Shown here piece after piece: positions 42,866-51,031 of a stretch of DNA of 64,000 nt. The notes below the pieces were generated by a model that saw only the letters and a program-made list of their open reading frames with translations, was not told where the DNA came from and ran no database searches. Numbering within the stretch: the stretch's first letter is position 1; every line of letters starts with the position of its first letter. The DNA lies in contig JAXMBC010000001.1 of NCBI GenBank assembly GCA_046350055.1, positions 2,666,001 through 2,730,000 of the forward strand, written 5' to 3'. Source of the DNA: JAEUIE01 sp046350055 (GTDB taxonomy: Bacteria; Planctomycetota; Planctomycetia; Gemmatales; HRBIN36). A program made the position numbers and the translations under genes.

Positions 42866-44026
42866 ATGTCATTGTCGCGTGCGGAACAATCCATGCTGCT
42901 GGCCTATCTTGCAGTTTCTCTGACTTGTCTCTTGGGCGACGTCCCGGAAGCTGTTTGTTGGCAGGAACCGGAGCAGCCACGTGACCGTCTCTTTGCCAAG
43001 GTTGACTTCCTCTGGTGGTACCTGAAGAAGGATGAAATTCCGCCCCTGCTCACGACCGGCCCCGATGGCACCACTGGCGTACCCGGCGACCCCGGTGTAA
43101 CTACCTTCTATGGCGGATCAATCATGTCCCGCCATGATCGTTTCATCGGCGTCCGCCCAACTCTTGGCTACTGGTTCAATGAAGCAGAAACTGTGGGCCT
43201 GGAAGCTACAGCATTCTTCGTTGAACGGGATAGCTCCATCCTCCACATCAAGCGTGTGACTTCGCCATTGTTCCTGCTCTATACGGATGCCAATACAGGC
43301 GAGCAGGCTGTCGAACAATTCTCAGGGCTTTTTCCCAGCGGTGTCACTCGTCAGGGTAGTGTGCAGGTCTATGGCCGCAAGGAAATCTATGCCGAAGATG
43401 TGCGTGGCCTCGTTGAGATCTCACGCAATGAAACGTGGAAATGGACTGCCATCGCTGGTGCGAAGTTTATCCAGTTCCGCAATCAACTCAACATTGTCAC
43501 CACGGGTATGGATCTGCCCGATCTGAATGTGCTCTACGGTGTGGAGGACAACTATCACGCCTACGATCGTTTCTATGGTGGCCAGCTCGGGCTGCGCACC
43601 GAAGCGAAATGGGGCAACTGGTTCATCAATGGTACGGTCACATGCGGCTTGGGAACCAATGAACAACGGCTCGTCACCCATGGCAGCCGGCTGGTGCATA
43701 CACCAGTGAGTTACGATCGTCGCGATGTCGGACTCTATATTCAGCACAGCAATACTGGTGAAGACATTCGCTGGGCCTTCAGTGCGGTGCCCGAAGTGAA
43801 TCTCAACCTCGGCTGGGCCCCACGTGAATGGTTCAATGTTCAGATCGGCTACAGCGCCTTCGTCTGGCTGAACGTACTGCGTGCCGGCGACCAGGTGGAC
43901 ACCGTGGTGAATACGAATCAAATCAACGGGGAGACGTATGATGGTCCGGCCCGCCCCACCATCCCGTGGAAAGAAAGCACCTTCTGGGCCCAGGGGCTCA
44001 ATATCGGCTGTGAGTTGAGATGGTAG
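42866..44026 (+). CDS. BBP7-family outer-membrane beta-barrel protein
   Basis: 386 residues. A signal peptide (LAYLAVSLTCLLGDVPEAV region) precedes DRLFAKVDFLWWYLKKDE, typical of the family opening, and LGYWFNEAETVGLEATAFF follows. Alternating aromatic/polar strands continue to the C-terminal WAQGLNIGCELRW, a terminal barrel strand ending in an aromatic residue. BBP7 proteins are restricted to planctomycetes and thought to sit in the outer membrane. Function unknown. Confidence 0.88.
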   Translation: MSLSRAEQSMLLAYLAVSLTCLLGDVPEAVCWQEPEQPRDRLFAKVDFLWWYLKKDEIPPLLTTGPDGTTGVPGDPGVTTFYGGSIMSRHDRFIGVRPTLGYWFNEAETVGLEATAFFVERDSSILHIKRVTSPLFLLYTDANTGEQAVEQFSGLFPSGVTRQGSVQVYGRKEIYAEDVRGLVEISRNETWKWTAIAGAKFIQFRNQLNIVTTGMDLPDLNVLYGVEDNYHAYDRFYGGQLGLRTEAKWGNWFINGTVTCGLGTNEQRLVTHGSRLVHTPVSYDRRDVGLYIQHSNTGEDIRWAFSAVPEVNLNLGWAPREWFNVQIGYSAFVWLNVLRAGDQVDTVVNTNQINGETYDGPARPTIPWKESTFWAQGLNIGCELRW

Positions 44027-44134
44027 GAAGCGAATCGTGTCTCAGCGATTCCCATCATTCTCCTGGCCCCATCGCCTAGCTTTCCCACTCGCCAGCCGTA
44101 AGATTCCCCCATAACTCGCGCGGGGGAATGTTGG

Positions 44135-45619
44135 ATGCAAGAACGAATCGCTTACAAGGGAATCACTTTCGACGATGTGTTGCTCGAGCCAGGCTATAGC
44201 GAAGTGCTGCCCAAGGATGCTGATGTCCGTTCTTACCTCACGAAAAACATCCGCCTGAATATCCCCGTCCTCTCCTCCCCCATGGACACTGTCACCGAAA
44301 GTGACCTCGCCATCGCCCTCGCTCAGGAAGGTGGTCTCGGTGTCATCCACAAGAATCTGACCGTCGATCAGCAGACCCGCGAAGTGGACAAGGTCAAGCG
44401 TTCCGAGAACGGCGTCATCACTGATCCCGTCACCCTCAGCCCCGATGCTACGGTCGGCCAGGCCAGGCGTGTCATGGAACAGTACAAGATCAGCGGTGTG
44501 CCCATCACCGTCGGCCCGGTGCTTAAAGGCATTTTGACCCGTCGCGATCTTCGCTTCCTGCAGGACCCCGATCAGAAACTCCATGAGGTGATGACCAAAG
44601 ACAACCTCATCACTGCGTCAGAAGAAACTTCACTCGAAGAAGCAGAAAAGATCCTCACCAACAATAAGGTGGAGAAGCTTCTCCTGGTTGACCGATATTA
44701 CCACTTGAAGGGGTTAATCACGATCAAGGACATCGACAAGATGCAGAACTACCCGCATGCCTGCAAGGACAAGCGCGGGCGGTTGCGTGTCGGTGGAGCT
44801 ATTGGCGTGCGGGACTACGAACGGGCCGCCTCCCTCATTAAAGCGGGAGTCGATGTGCTCGTGGTGGATTCTGCGCATGGCCATTCGTCCAACGTCGTGG
44901 AAACCGTTACCGAACTCAAACGCCGCTTCACCGTGGATGTGATCGCTGGCAACGTGGCTACCGCGGAAGGAGCCAGAGCATTGGCCGAAGCAGGTGCCGA
45001 TGCCATTAAAGTGGGCATCGGGCCGGGTAGTATCTGCACCACCCGGGTGATCTCCGGCGTCGGGGTTCCCCAGGTTACCGCGATTCACCATGCTGCCCAG
45101 GGTGTCAAGGATTTTCAAGTGCCCTTGATCGCTGATGGGGGCATACGCTATTCCGGCGACATCACCAAAGCCATTGCTGCTGGAGCCCAGTGTGTGATGT
45201 TAGGTGGCTTGTTTGCCGGTCTCAGCGAAAGCCCGGGGCATACGATTCTGTACCAGGGCCGCACGTTCAAAGCCTACCGCGGGATGGGTTCCATCGGCGC
45301 GATGCAGGCAGGAAGCAGCGACCGCTACCGCCAGGACGCCAAGGATGGCCAGGCAAGCAAGTTGGTGCCAGAGGGAGTCGAAGGCCGGGTGCCTTTCAAA
45401 GGGCCACTGGCTCCATTCGTCTTTCAGCTGGTCGGAGGCCTGCGAGCAGGCATGGGGTATTGTGGAACCCGGACGATCGATGAACTGCGCACCAAAGCCC
45501 GGTTCATCTCCATCAGTCCGGCGTCTGTCCAGGAGGGACATCCGCATGACATTTACATTACGAGCGAATCGCCGAACTATAGTCAATCGCCTGCGTATGC
45601 TAGCGAGCGTAGTCACTAG
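44135..45619 (+). CDS. guaB: IMP dehydrogenase
   Basis: 494 residues; NAD-dependent oxidation of IMP to XMP, the first committed step of GMP synthesis. Two CBS domains lie at about residues 95-210 (MEQYKISGVPITVGPVLKG). The catalytic loop is GIGPGSICTTRVISG (Cys nucleophile), and the IMP-binding ADGGIRYSGDITKA plus YRGMGSIGAM follow. The C-terminus is slightly extended (ESPNYSQSPAYASERSH) and overlaps the next gene by 74 bp. Confidence 0.95.
   Translation: MQERIAYKGITFDDVLLEPGYSEVLPKDADVRSYLTKNIRLNIPVLSSPMDTVTESDLAIALAQEGGLGVIHKNLTVDQQTREVDKVKRSENGVITDPVTLSPDATVGQARRVMEQYKISGVPITVGPVLKGILTRRDLRFLQDPDQKLHEVMTKDNLITASEETSLEEAEKILTNNKVEKLLLVDRYYHLKGLITIKDIDKMQNYPHACKDKRGRLRVGGAIGVRDYERAASLIKAGVDVLVVDSAHGHSSNVVETVTELKRRFTVDVIAGNVATAEGARALAEAGADAIKVGIGPGSICTTRVISGVGVPQVTAIHHAAQGVKDFQVPLIADGGIRYSGDITKAIAAGAQCVMLGGLFAGLSESPGHTILYQGRTFKAYRGMGSIGAMQAGSSDRYRQDAKDGQASKLVPEGVEGRVPFKGPLAPFVFQLVGGLRAGMGYCGTRTIDELRTKARFISISPASVQEGHPHDIYITSESPNYSQSPAYASERSH
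45531..45536 (+). promoter_or_regulatory. Ribosome-binding site for the gene starting inside guaB
   Basis: AGGAGG, 9 nt upstream of ATG 45546, lies inside guaB. It decides the start of the next gene. Confidence 0.7.
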
Positions 45620-46214
45620 CACTCTCTGTCTGGCGGGGCTCTCGGCGCAGGAACCTGCCAAGCCCCCCATTCAACCACCCACTGACTTCAGGCAGGGCCA
45701 GCCTCTTTCCAGTCAGGCCATAGCCGAAGAGGAAGGGCGCTTTACGCCACCCAGTCGTTCTGATCTCTATCGCGTGGATAGCGAGAGCACTATCGCTGAG
45801 CGCATCCGTCAGCGTCGTAAACTCGAAGGGAAAACGCCAGTCGACTTCCCCTTTGAAGAAGCTATGCAGATCAGGACTAAAATGGAGCCTCGCAACTTCC
45901 AGACAATGACCGCCCAGGTGCAGGCTTCGTATGTGGTCTATCAGCCACTCTACTTCCAGCAGATCAATCACGAACGCTATGGCTGGGACCTGGGAGTCTT
46001 CCAGCCAATCGTCAGTACTGCCCAGTTCTATGGCGATGTGCTGCTCTTCCCCTACAAGTTTGCCGCCAACCCACCCTGGCACTGCGATGCCAATGTTGGC
46101 TATGCCTTGCCCGGCGATCCGGAACCCCTGCGATTCCTCACCACGCCATTCAGTTGGCGAGGCGTCGTCGGCGAAGTCGGCGTAGCCGTCGGCGGCGCTG
46201 CGGTGTTCCCATAG
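45546..46214 (+). CDS. Exported hypothetical protein overlapping guaB
   Basis: 222 residues. The ATG at 45546 has AGGAGG 9 nt upstream, so the gene starts inside guaB and overlaps it by 74 bp; the frame is open upstream to 45204 but that part is antisense-like guaB sequence. The N-terminus has two Arg-rich stretches then a signal peptide (MLASVVTSTLCLAGLSAQ). The rest contains QASYVVYQPLYFQQINHERYGWDLG and a Gly-rich C-terminus; it may associate with the outer membrane. Function unknown. Confidence 0.72.
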   Translation: MTFTLRANRRTIVNRLRMLASVVTSTLCLAGLSAQEPAKPPIQPPTDFRQGQPLSSQAIAEEEGRFTPPSRSDLYRVDSESTIAERIRQRRKLEGKTPVDFPFEEAMQIRTKMEPRNFQTMTAQVQASYVVYQPLYFQQINHERYGWDLGVFQPIVSTAQFYGDVLLFPYKFAANPPWHCDANVGYALPGDPEPLRFLTTPFSWRGVVGEVGVAVGGAAVFP

Positions 46215-46235
46215 GCGAACTTTTCATGCAGTGAA

Positions 46236-46263
46236 GAGGGAGTTGCAGCGATGCAACTCCCTC
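46236..46263 (+). terminator. Strong hairpin after the exported protein
   Basis: GAGGGAGTTGCA (46236-46247) and TGCAACTCCCTC (46252-46263) form a perfect 12-bp stem around GCGA. The T tail is short. Confidence 0.65.
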
Positions 46264-46287
46264 GAGCGTTTCTACCGATTAATACAA

Positions 46288-46379
46288 TCCATGCGACACC
46301 CACACCCTCATGAAACCCCTGTTATCCCTTTAGAATTGCCAGTTATGAACAAATCATGAGCTAATTCCATGCGACACCC
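46288..46379. repeat. Direct repeat pair
   Basis: TCCATGCGACACCC occurs at 46288-46301 and again at 46366-46379, 78 bp apart, in AT-rich intergenic DNA. The intervening 64 bp have no gene. Confidence 0.6.
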
Positions 46380-46411
46380 GGCCAATGGTAAACCCTTCTT
46401 CGGAGTGTCCC

Positions 46412-47242
46412 ATGAACCTTACCCCGCTCGAATCGCAATTGCATCTCTGGGTCGTCGAAGGCAAGTCGCTGGCTGATTGCCTGCCCCTGGCCCGTAAGCA
46501 GTTTCCAGACTCAACTGTCAGTCACATCGAAGAACGCTGGAGCTACATCCACCGGTGTTCCGCGATCAGCCCTCGCCGTACCGCAGACGAAGAACTCGAC
46601 TGGATTCGGCAACGGCGGCAGTACTTTCTCCACCAACTGGAAGAAAAGATGACAGGAGCCGAGAATGTGCCAGTGTCCCTTCTGTCCCTCTATCGTGGTG
46701 TACTGCGAGACCATGAAAAGACCTGCTACGACCTCATCAAACGTGGTGAACTTACTCCACTGCCAGTCATCAATCCTTCGAGTAGCCGTCCTGGTGTCAA
46801 CGCTGCGGGAGCGCTGGTAAGCAGTTGTCTGGCCATGATCCTGTTCGTGGTAAGCACGATTGCATCAGGCTCGATGCTGCTCTGCAGTTCAACTCTCCCA
46901 GGCTTTTTTCCACAAGGCGAGGATCGCCAGACGCCAGGCAAGAGTATTGTAAGCCAGGTGCTGGCGGAAGTGGCGCCAGTGGGTATCGTCGTGACCGGCG
47001 AAGAATCTCTCCATGGCCGGTCGCAGGTCGAAGTAGTCTGCCAGGCCACCCTGTTGCAGGATACTGTCGCGGGCCAGGTCACGAAAGCGGGAACTGCCTT
47101 CCATCCATTGTCCCGGCAACATCATGCCGAACTTGGGACGATGCACAATTTCCTTTGGCAGCAGGTCGTATCTCTCCGCCACCCGCCGCAGTACTCGCTT
47201 GTGCACATCGCCATGAACGAAGGCGGACGTGGGCCAGCGTAG
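46412..47242 (+). CDS. Hypothetical protein with antisense overlap of asnB
   Basis: 276 residues from the ATG at 46412, which has GGAG 6 nt upstream; an ATG at 46385 is also in frame. Residues 1-125 look like real coding sequence (LTPLESQLHLWVVEGKSLADCLP, EELDWIRQRRQYFLHQLEEKM) with helical character. From about 46889 the frame reads the antisense strand of asnB for 354 bp, so the C-terminal third is probably a run-through caused by loss of the original stop. No function is assigned. Confidence 0.5.
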   Translation: MNLTPLESQLHLWVVEGKSLADCLPLARKQFPDSTVSHIEERWSYIHRCSAISPRRTADEELDWIRQRRQYFLHQLEEKMTGAENVPVSLLSLYRGVLRDHEKTCYDLIKRGELTPLPVINPSSSRPGVNAAGALVSSCLAMILFVVSTIASGSMLLCSSTLPGFFPQGEDRQTPGKSIVSQVLAEVAPVGIVVTGEESLHGRSQVEVVCQATLLQDTVAGQVTKAGTAFHPLSRQHHAELGTMHNFLWQQVVSLRHPPQYSLVHIAMNEGGRGPA

Positions 47243-48694
47243 CGTCAGCTGCAAAAGACGCGGGTCCTGGAAAGGCACACGGGCTTCAATGCTGCTGGCC
47301 ATACTGGAACGATCGACCTTCATGTTCAGGCTGTTGGGAATCTGGTGCTCCAGTTCATAGCGACGTAGAGCCTGAAAGCGGTCGCCACGCGCTTCTTGCA
47401 GATACTGTTGATGCAAGCCCATCACCTGAGCCATGCCAGGTCCCCACTGCTGACTGCTGCGGAGCCGATATTGCTGATAGCAGAACAGCGATGCAGGCCA
47501 CCAGCGATGCTGGAGAGCGGATTGGAAGTGAGCGTAGCCGCCGAAGACCTCATCCGAGCCTTCGCCGACGAGCATTACTTTCAGGCCCAGTTCCCTGCAA
47601 CTGCGATAAATCGCCAGGCTGCTCAGGAACCCGGTATCCCAGAAGAGATCGTCGTAGAAGCGGATATTGGTTTCCAACTCGCGTACGATGTCGTCGGGCC
47701 GGAAGATCATTTCACGGTGATCGGTCTGAAGGAACTCCGCCACCTGCCGGGCAAAGGGACGCTCATCCAGCGGGGCGGGGTCAAAACCCATACACACTGT
47801 TTTTAGCGGCTGCGGTGTCACCTTGCTGGCATAAGCAGCAAGCAGGCTCGAATCGAGCCCTCCCGAAAGCAACAATCCCACCGGCACATCCGACTGCAAC
47901 TGTGAGGCTAGCACCTTCTGCAGCGTGTGATGCAACTCTTCTGCCATGCTGTCGAGCTGTGTTTCGCTCAGTGGTCGATCAAGCTCTGCTTGAGGATACT
48001 GCCACCATCGCTCGGGCTCCGAAACACTCAGGCTGCTTCCCTGCCACCGGCACTTTACCACATGCCCGGGCGGCACCTTTACCACCCCAGTGAACATGGA
48101 TCGGTGCCCATCATACAGGTAACCAAACTCCACATAGGTCGCCATCGCTTCGGGATCGATGGCCAACTTCATGCCAGGCAGTTCAGCCAGCCCCTTGGCT
48201 TCCGAAGCGAAGGCCAGGTGCTGCGACGAATGAGAATAAAGAAGCGGTTTCACACCTGTAGGATCACGCAGCAGGTACAGAATCCGCTGACGGGTATCCC
48301 AGAGTGCCAGCACAAAAATACCTGCCAGACGGGGCCATAGTCCTTCGCCCCACTGCTGGTAACCAACGATGATGGTTTCCGTATCGCTCCTCGATCGGAA
48401 GCTGTGTCCCAGACTTTCCAGTTCCGCCCGCAGTTCCAGGTAGTTGTAAATCTCGCCGTTGAAGGTGAGGACGATCTGGCCATCACCGCTGAGCATCGGC
48501 TGGTGCCCTGCTGGCGAGAGATCAATGATCGACAGCCGCCGATGGCCGAGTCCCAGTCCTGTAGCTGCGTCGTAATACACACCAGCATCATCGGGACCAC
48601 GGTGATGTTGCAGCATACCCATGCGGGTGATCAAGGCCGTCATCTCCTCCTGCGGAAGAGATGGCGATTGCCAGTATCCATAGATGGCGCACAT
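46889..48694 (-). CDS. asnB: Asparagine synthase-type amidotransferase
   Basis: 601 residues. Cys2 follows the initiator (MCAIYGYW), the glutaminase nucleophile; RGPDDAG, LGHRRLSIIDLS and FNGEIYNYLELR complete the N-terminal domain. The synthetase PP-loop is LLLSGGLDSSLLAAY. Glutamine-dependent amidation of aspartate is the classical role, but such genes beside glycosyltransferase and exosortase genes often serve exopolysaccharide or sorting systems. It begins 3 bp after the GT4 stop on the same strand, so the two are co-transcribed. Confidence 0.9.
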   Translation of the reverse strand: MCAIYGYWQSPSLPQEEMTALITRMGMLQHHRGPDDAGVYYDAATGLGLGHRRLSIIDLSPAGHQPMLSGDGQIVLTFNGEIYNYLELRAELESLGHSFRSRSDTETIIVGYQQWGEGLWPRLAGIFVLALWDTRQRILYLLRDPTGVKPLLYSHSSQHLAFASEAKGLAELPGMKLAIDPEAMATYVEFGYLYDGHRSMFTGVVKVPPGHVVKCRWQGSSLSVSEPERWWQYPQAELDRPLSETQLDSMAEELHHTLQKVLASQLQSDVPVGLLLSGGLDSSLLAAYASKVTPQPLKTVCMGFDPAPLDERPFARQVAEFLQTDHREMIFRPDDIVRELETNIRFYDDLFWDTGFLSSLAIYRSCRELGLKVMLVGEGSDEVFGGYAHFQSALQHRWWPASLFCYQQYRLRSSQQWGPGMAQVMGLHQQYLQEARGDRFQALRRYELEHQIPNSLNMKVDRSSMASSIEARVPFQDPRLLQLTLRWPTSAFVHGDVHKRVLRRVAERYDLLPKEIVHRPKFGMMLPGQWMEGSSRFRDLARDSILQQGGLADYFDLRPAMERFFAGHDDTHWRHFRQHLAYNTLAWRLAILALWKKAWES

Positions 48695-48697
48695 GGC

Positions 48698-49801
48698 CTA
48701 GCTCACCGTGCCATGCTGAAAGAGATGCTGATACTGTCTGGCCATGCGGTCGACATGGTACTGCGACATCACCCGCTCTGCGCCAGCCGTGACATACTGC
48801 TGTCGTAGCGCAACATCCTGAGCCAGTTGCTGTATCGCTGCCACCAGGCTTTCCACATTTTCCCGCTCGAACAAGAGGCCTGCCCGGCCTTGATCCAGCA
48901 CTTCCCGGCAGGGGGGGATATCGGAAGCAATGATGGGCAGCCGGGCGGCCATGGCTTCCAGCAGCACGTTGGGCATGCCTTCAGTTCGGGTGCTGTGCAC
49001 GAGTACATCCGCCTTGCCCATTTCCTCGTCGACAGTAGTACAATTGCCCAGGAAGTGGACGTGCTCAGCGATGCCAAGCTGCTGAACGATGTTCTGGTAG
49101 TTGCTCCGTTCCGGGCCTTCACCGGCGAGAGTCAGGTCGAGTTGCATTCCCTGGGCTTGCAGCCGGGCCATCGCCTGCAGCAGCGTGGTATGATCCTTGG
49201 CATCATCCATTCGGCTGACCATCAACAGTCGCAGACGTTCCGAAGGTGTTCTCTTGCGTCTTTCTGTCTCAGCCCGGGCGAAGATATCCTCCACCTCACA
49301 GCCATTGACGATGGTATGGATGCGTTCCAGGGGCAGGCTCATCCTCTCATGCAATGCCTGGGCAGTGCACTGTGAGACAGCGATTTCTCCGGTACAGAAC
49401 GGCCGGGCCATCTGCGTGAGCCGCCACGATTTGGTGTATTGCCGGTTCGGGTCGCCCGCCACACGCACATAATTGCGCGGCACTCCGGCCAGCCAGCTCG
49501 CTACCGCGACCATGGCATGGTTACCGAAGGCATACGACATCACGACATCAGGCTTGAGCGATTTAAACTGTTTCGATAAATCGCGCGTAAACTGCATCCG
49601 CTGCTTGTGCACATAGTGGCACTGGATGACTGGAAGCTGAACCTGGCTCACGAAAGCGTCGTACCGCTGTCCCTGCTCGGGTGTGGTCATGACTATACAA
49701 GAGCGAAACTGATCGGCAGGCAGACGCGTAAGGAGTCGTATCGCAAAGCTCTCCACGCCTCCGTATTCCAGCGATGTGAGGACGTGAACCAGATGGAGCA
49801 T
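48698..49801 (-). CDS. Family 4 glycosyltransferase
   Basis: About 367 residues. GT-B fold: N-terminal LHLVHVLTSLEYGGVE (acceptor side) and C-terminal EGMPNVLLEAMAARLP (E-x7-E type nucleotide-sugar motif), with RVMVSRMDDAKDHTTLL-like central segment present as LLMVSRMDDAKDHTTLLQA. No membrane helix. The ATG at 49801 is preferred because the longer form reaches into the palindromic repeat at 49811-49834. Adjacent to asnB by 3 bp. Probably transfers a sugar to a lipid-linked or capsular polysaccharide precursor. Confidence 0.88.
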   Translation of the reverse strand: MLHLVHVLTSLEYGGVESFAIRLLTRLPADQFRSCIVMTTPEQGQRYDAFVSQVQLPVIQCHYVHKQRMQFTRDLSKQFKSLKPDVVMSYAFGNHAMVAVASWLAGVPRNYVRVAGDPNRQYTKSWRLTQMARPFCTGEIAVSQCTAQALHERMSLPLERIHTIVNGCEVEDIFARAETERRKRTPSERLRLLMVSRMDDAKDHTTLLQAMARLQAQGMQLDLTLAGEGPERSNYQNIVQQLGIAEHVHFLGNCTTVDEEMGKADVLVHSTRTEGMPNVLLEAMAARLPIIASDIPPCREVLDQGRAGLLFERENVESLVAAIQQLAQDVALRQQYVTAGAERVMSQYHVDRMARQYQHLFQHGTVS

Positions 49802-49810
49802 GGCGATATT

Positions 49811-49834
49811 GTAGGGCACGCTATGCGTGCCTCA
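49811..49834 (+). repeat. REP-like palindromic repeat, copy C
   Basis: GTAGGGCACGC, TAT-centred dyad with GCGTGCC, ending CTCA; 23 of 24 positions match the reverse complement of copy B (13551). It lies between the GT4 start and the radical SAM stop, and can form a hairpin. Confidence 0.8.
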
Positions 49835-49850
49835 CAGTGGTAAAAAGTTG

Positions 49851-50891
49851 TTATCGCTTAAGCCCCAGCTCAATCAATTCCCCCGTGTAGTTGGGCTGGG
49901 TTCCAATCCAGTTGCCTATCTGCCCGCCGCCTCCTGGCATGCCCTCAACTAACCCCCGGGTCAGGACGTACCAGCACACATAACACTGGTTCGACGAAGC
50001 ACCGGGCAGGGCGGCAGGATCCCGTTTCAGGATATCCTCCACCACGGCAGTCAGTCCATCGCGGAAAACCTTGCCAACGTAGGGATGTGCGCGGGCCTGC
50101 AGAATGATATCTGCCACAGTATCGGTATGGATGTTGCCTATGGTCAACTGGTCGAGATCTGATGCGAAGCCACAGCAAGGCTTCACTTCACCCTTGGGTG
50201 TGACGATGAGTGCCTGCCCGGGACCTTCGCAATAATCTTCCTTGAACCAGGTGCCATCCCAGCCGCCTTCGAATTTCTCGGCTCGTTCCACCGGGGCGAG
50301 ATGGTTCCAGTTCAGCGTCATGGTCAGGTCCTGCGACACGACCATGTAGCGATGAAGCAGTTCTGAATACTCCAGTACCCCGTCCAGCTTGTCCGCCAGC
50401 CTCTTGATGAGTTCCAGTCCCTGGTCCGGTGCCCGGCTGGCATAACTGAGTGACAGGATGGTGTCACGATGGAACACCCGGCGAGCCGTCAGGCAGAAGC
50501 CTGCCAGTTTTTCGATGTCGATGCCATGGAACTTATCCACAGTCATGCCGAGCTTGCCGGTGAAGCCTGCATCCCGCAAGTCAGTGAGAACCTGGGTCAG
50601 ATGGGCCTCATCCCGGTACCAGACGCCGTTGCTCATCACCTTATCGAAGCGAAACCCCAGCTCTGCGGCCCGCTTCGCTACCGCGATCACAAACTCCGGG
50701 TAGACGAACGGCTCGCCGCCCGTGAACCCGATCCGGCGTATGCCATACTCATGGGCATCTTCCAGAAACCGGATCGCTACCTCAATTGGCAACCGGTCTT
50801 CCCATTCAATTGGCACGCAGCAATGCGGACACGCCAGGTTGCACTGGTAAGTGCCTGCAAAGGAAACATAGTCAGGACGGAAGGAGCGCAT
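49851..50891 (-). CDS. Radical SAM enzyme with SPASM-like C-terminus
   Basis: 346 residues. The cluster motif is CNLACPHC (Cys spacing 3 and 2) at about residue 18; GFTGGEP is the SAM-binding segment. The C-terminal part has paired Cys motifs, KPCCGFASDLDQL and SNQCYVCWY, that could bind auxiliary Fe-S clusters. Such enzymes modify peptides or small molecules by radical chemistry. It is downstream of the repeat and on the same strand as the GT4 gene. The substrate is unknown. Confidence 0.85.
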   Translation of the reverse strand: MRSFRPDYVSFAGTYQCNLACPHCCVPIEWEDRLPIEVAIRFLEDAHEYGIRRIGFTGGEPFVYPEFVIAVAKRAAELGFRFDKVMSNGVWYRDEAHLTQVLTDLRDAGFTGKLGMTVDKFHGIDIEKLAGFCLTARRVFHRDTILSLSYASRAPDQGLELIKRLADKLDGVLEYSELLHRYMVVSQDLTMTLNWNHLAPVERAEKFEGGWDGTWFKEDYCEGPGQALIVTPKGEVKPCCGFASDLDQLTIGNIHTDTVADIILQARAHPYVGKVFRDGLTAVVEDILKRDPAALPGASSNQCYVCWYVLTRGLVEGMPGGGGQIGNWIGTQPNYTGELIELGLKR

Positions 50892-50894
50892 TTC

Positions 50895-51023
50895 AGGAGC
50901 CAGAAGCCAGGAGCCAGCAAAGTAGTTGCAACAAAGTAAGCACTCTTGCCAACAGGTTTCTATTCTACCAAGATGGGCTTACGTTGAAGCTGCTTCTGGC
51001 TTCTGGCTACTGTCTCCTGGCTA
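50895..51023. repeat. Inverted repeat in a divergent intergenic region
   Basis: AGGAGCCAGAAGCCAGGAGC (from 50895) faces CTTCTGGCTTCTGGCTAC and TCTCCTGGCTAC (50993-51023) in inverted orientation, with related GGCTTCTGGC units. It lies between the radical SAM and SDR starts, so it may be a palindromic element or hold promoters. Confidence 0.5.
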
Positions 51024-51031
51024 CTTGAACA

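Noticed and set aside
45204..45545. Upstream part of the exported-protein frame
   Set aside because: It lies in guaB and has neither start signal nor signal peptide; the AGGAGG site at 45531 sets the true start.
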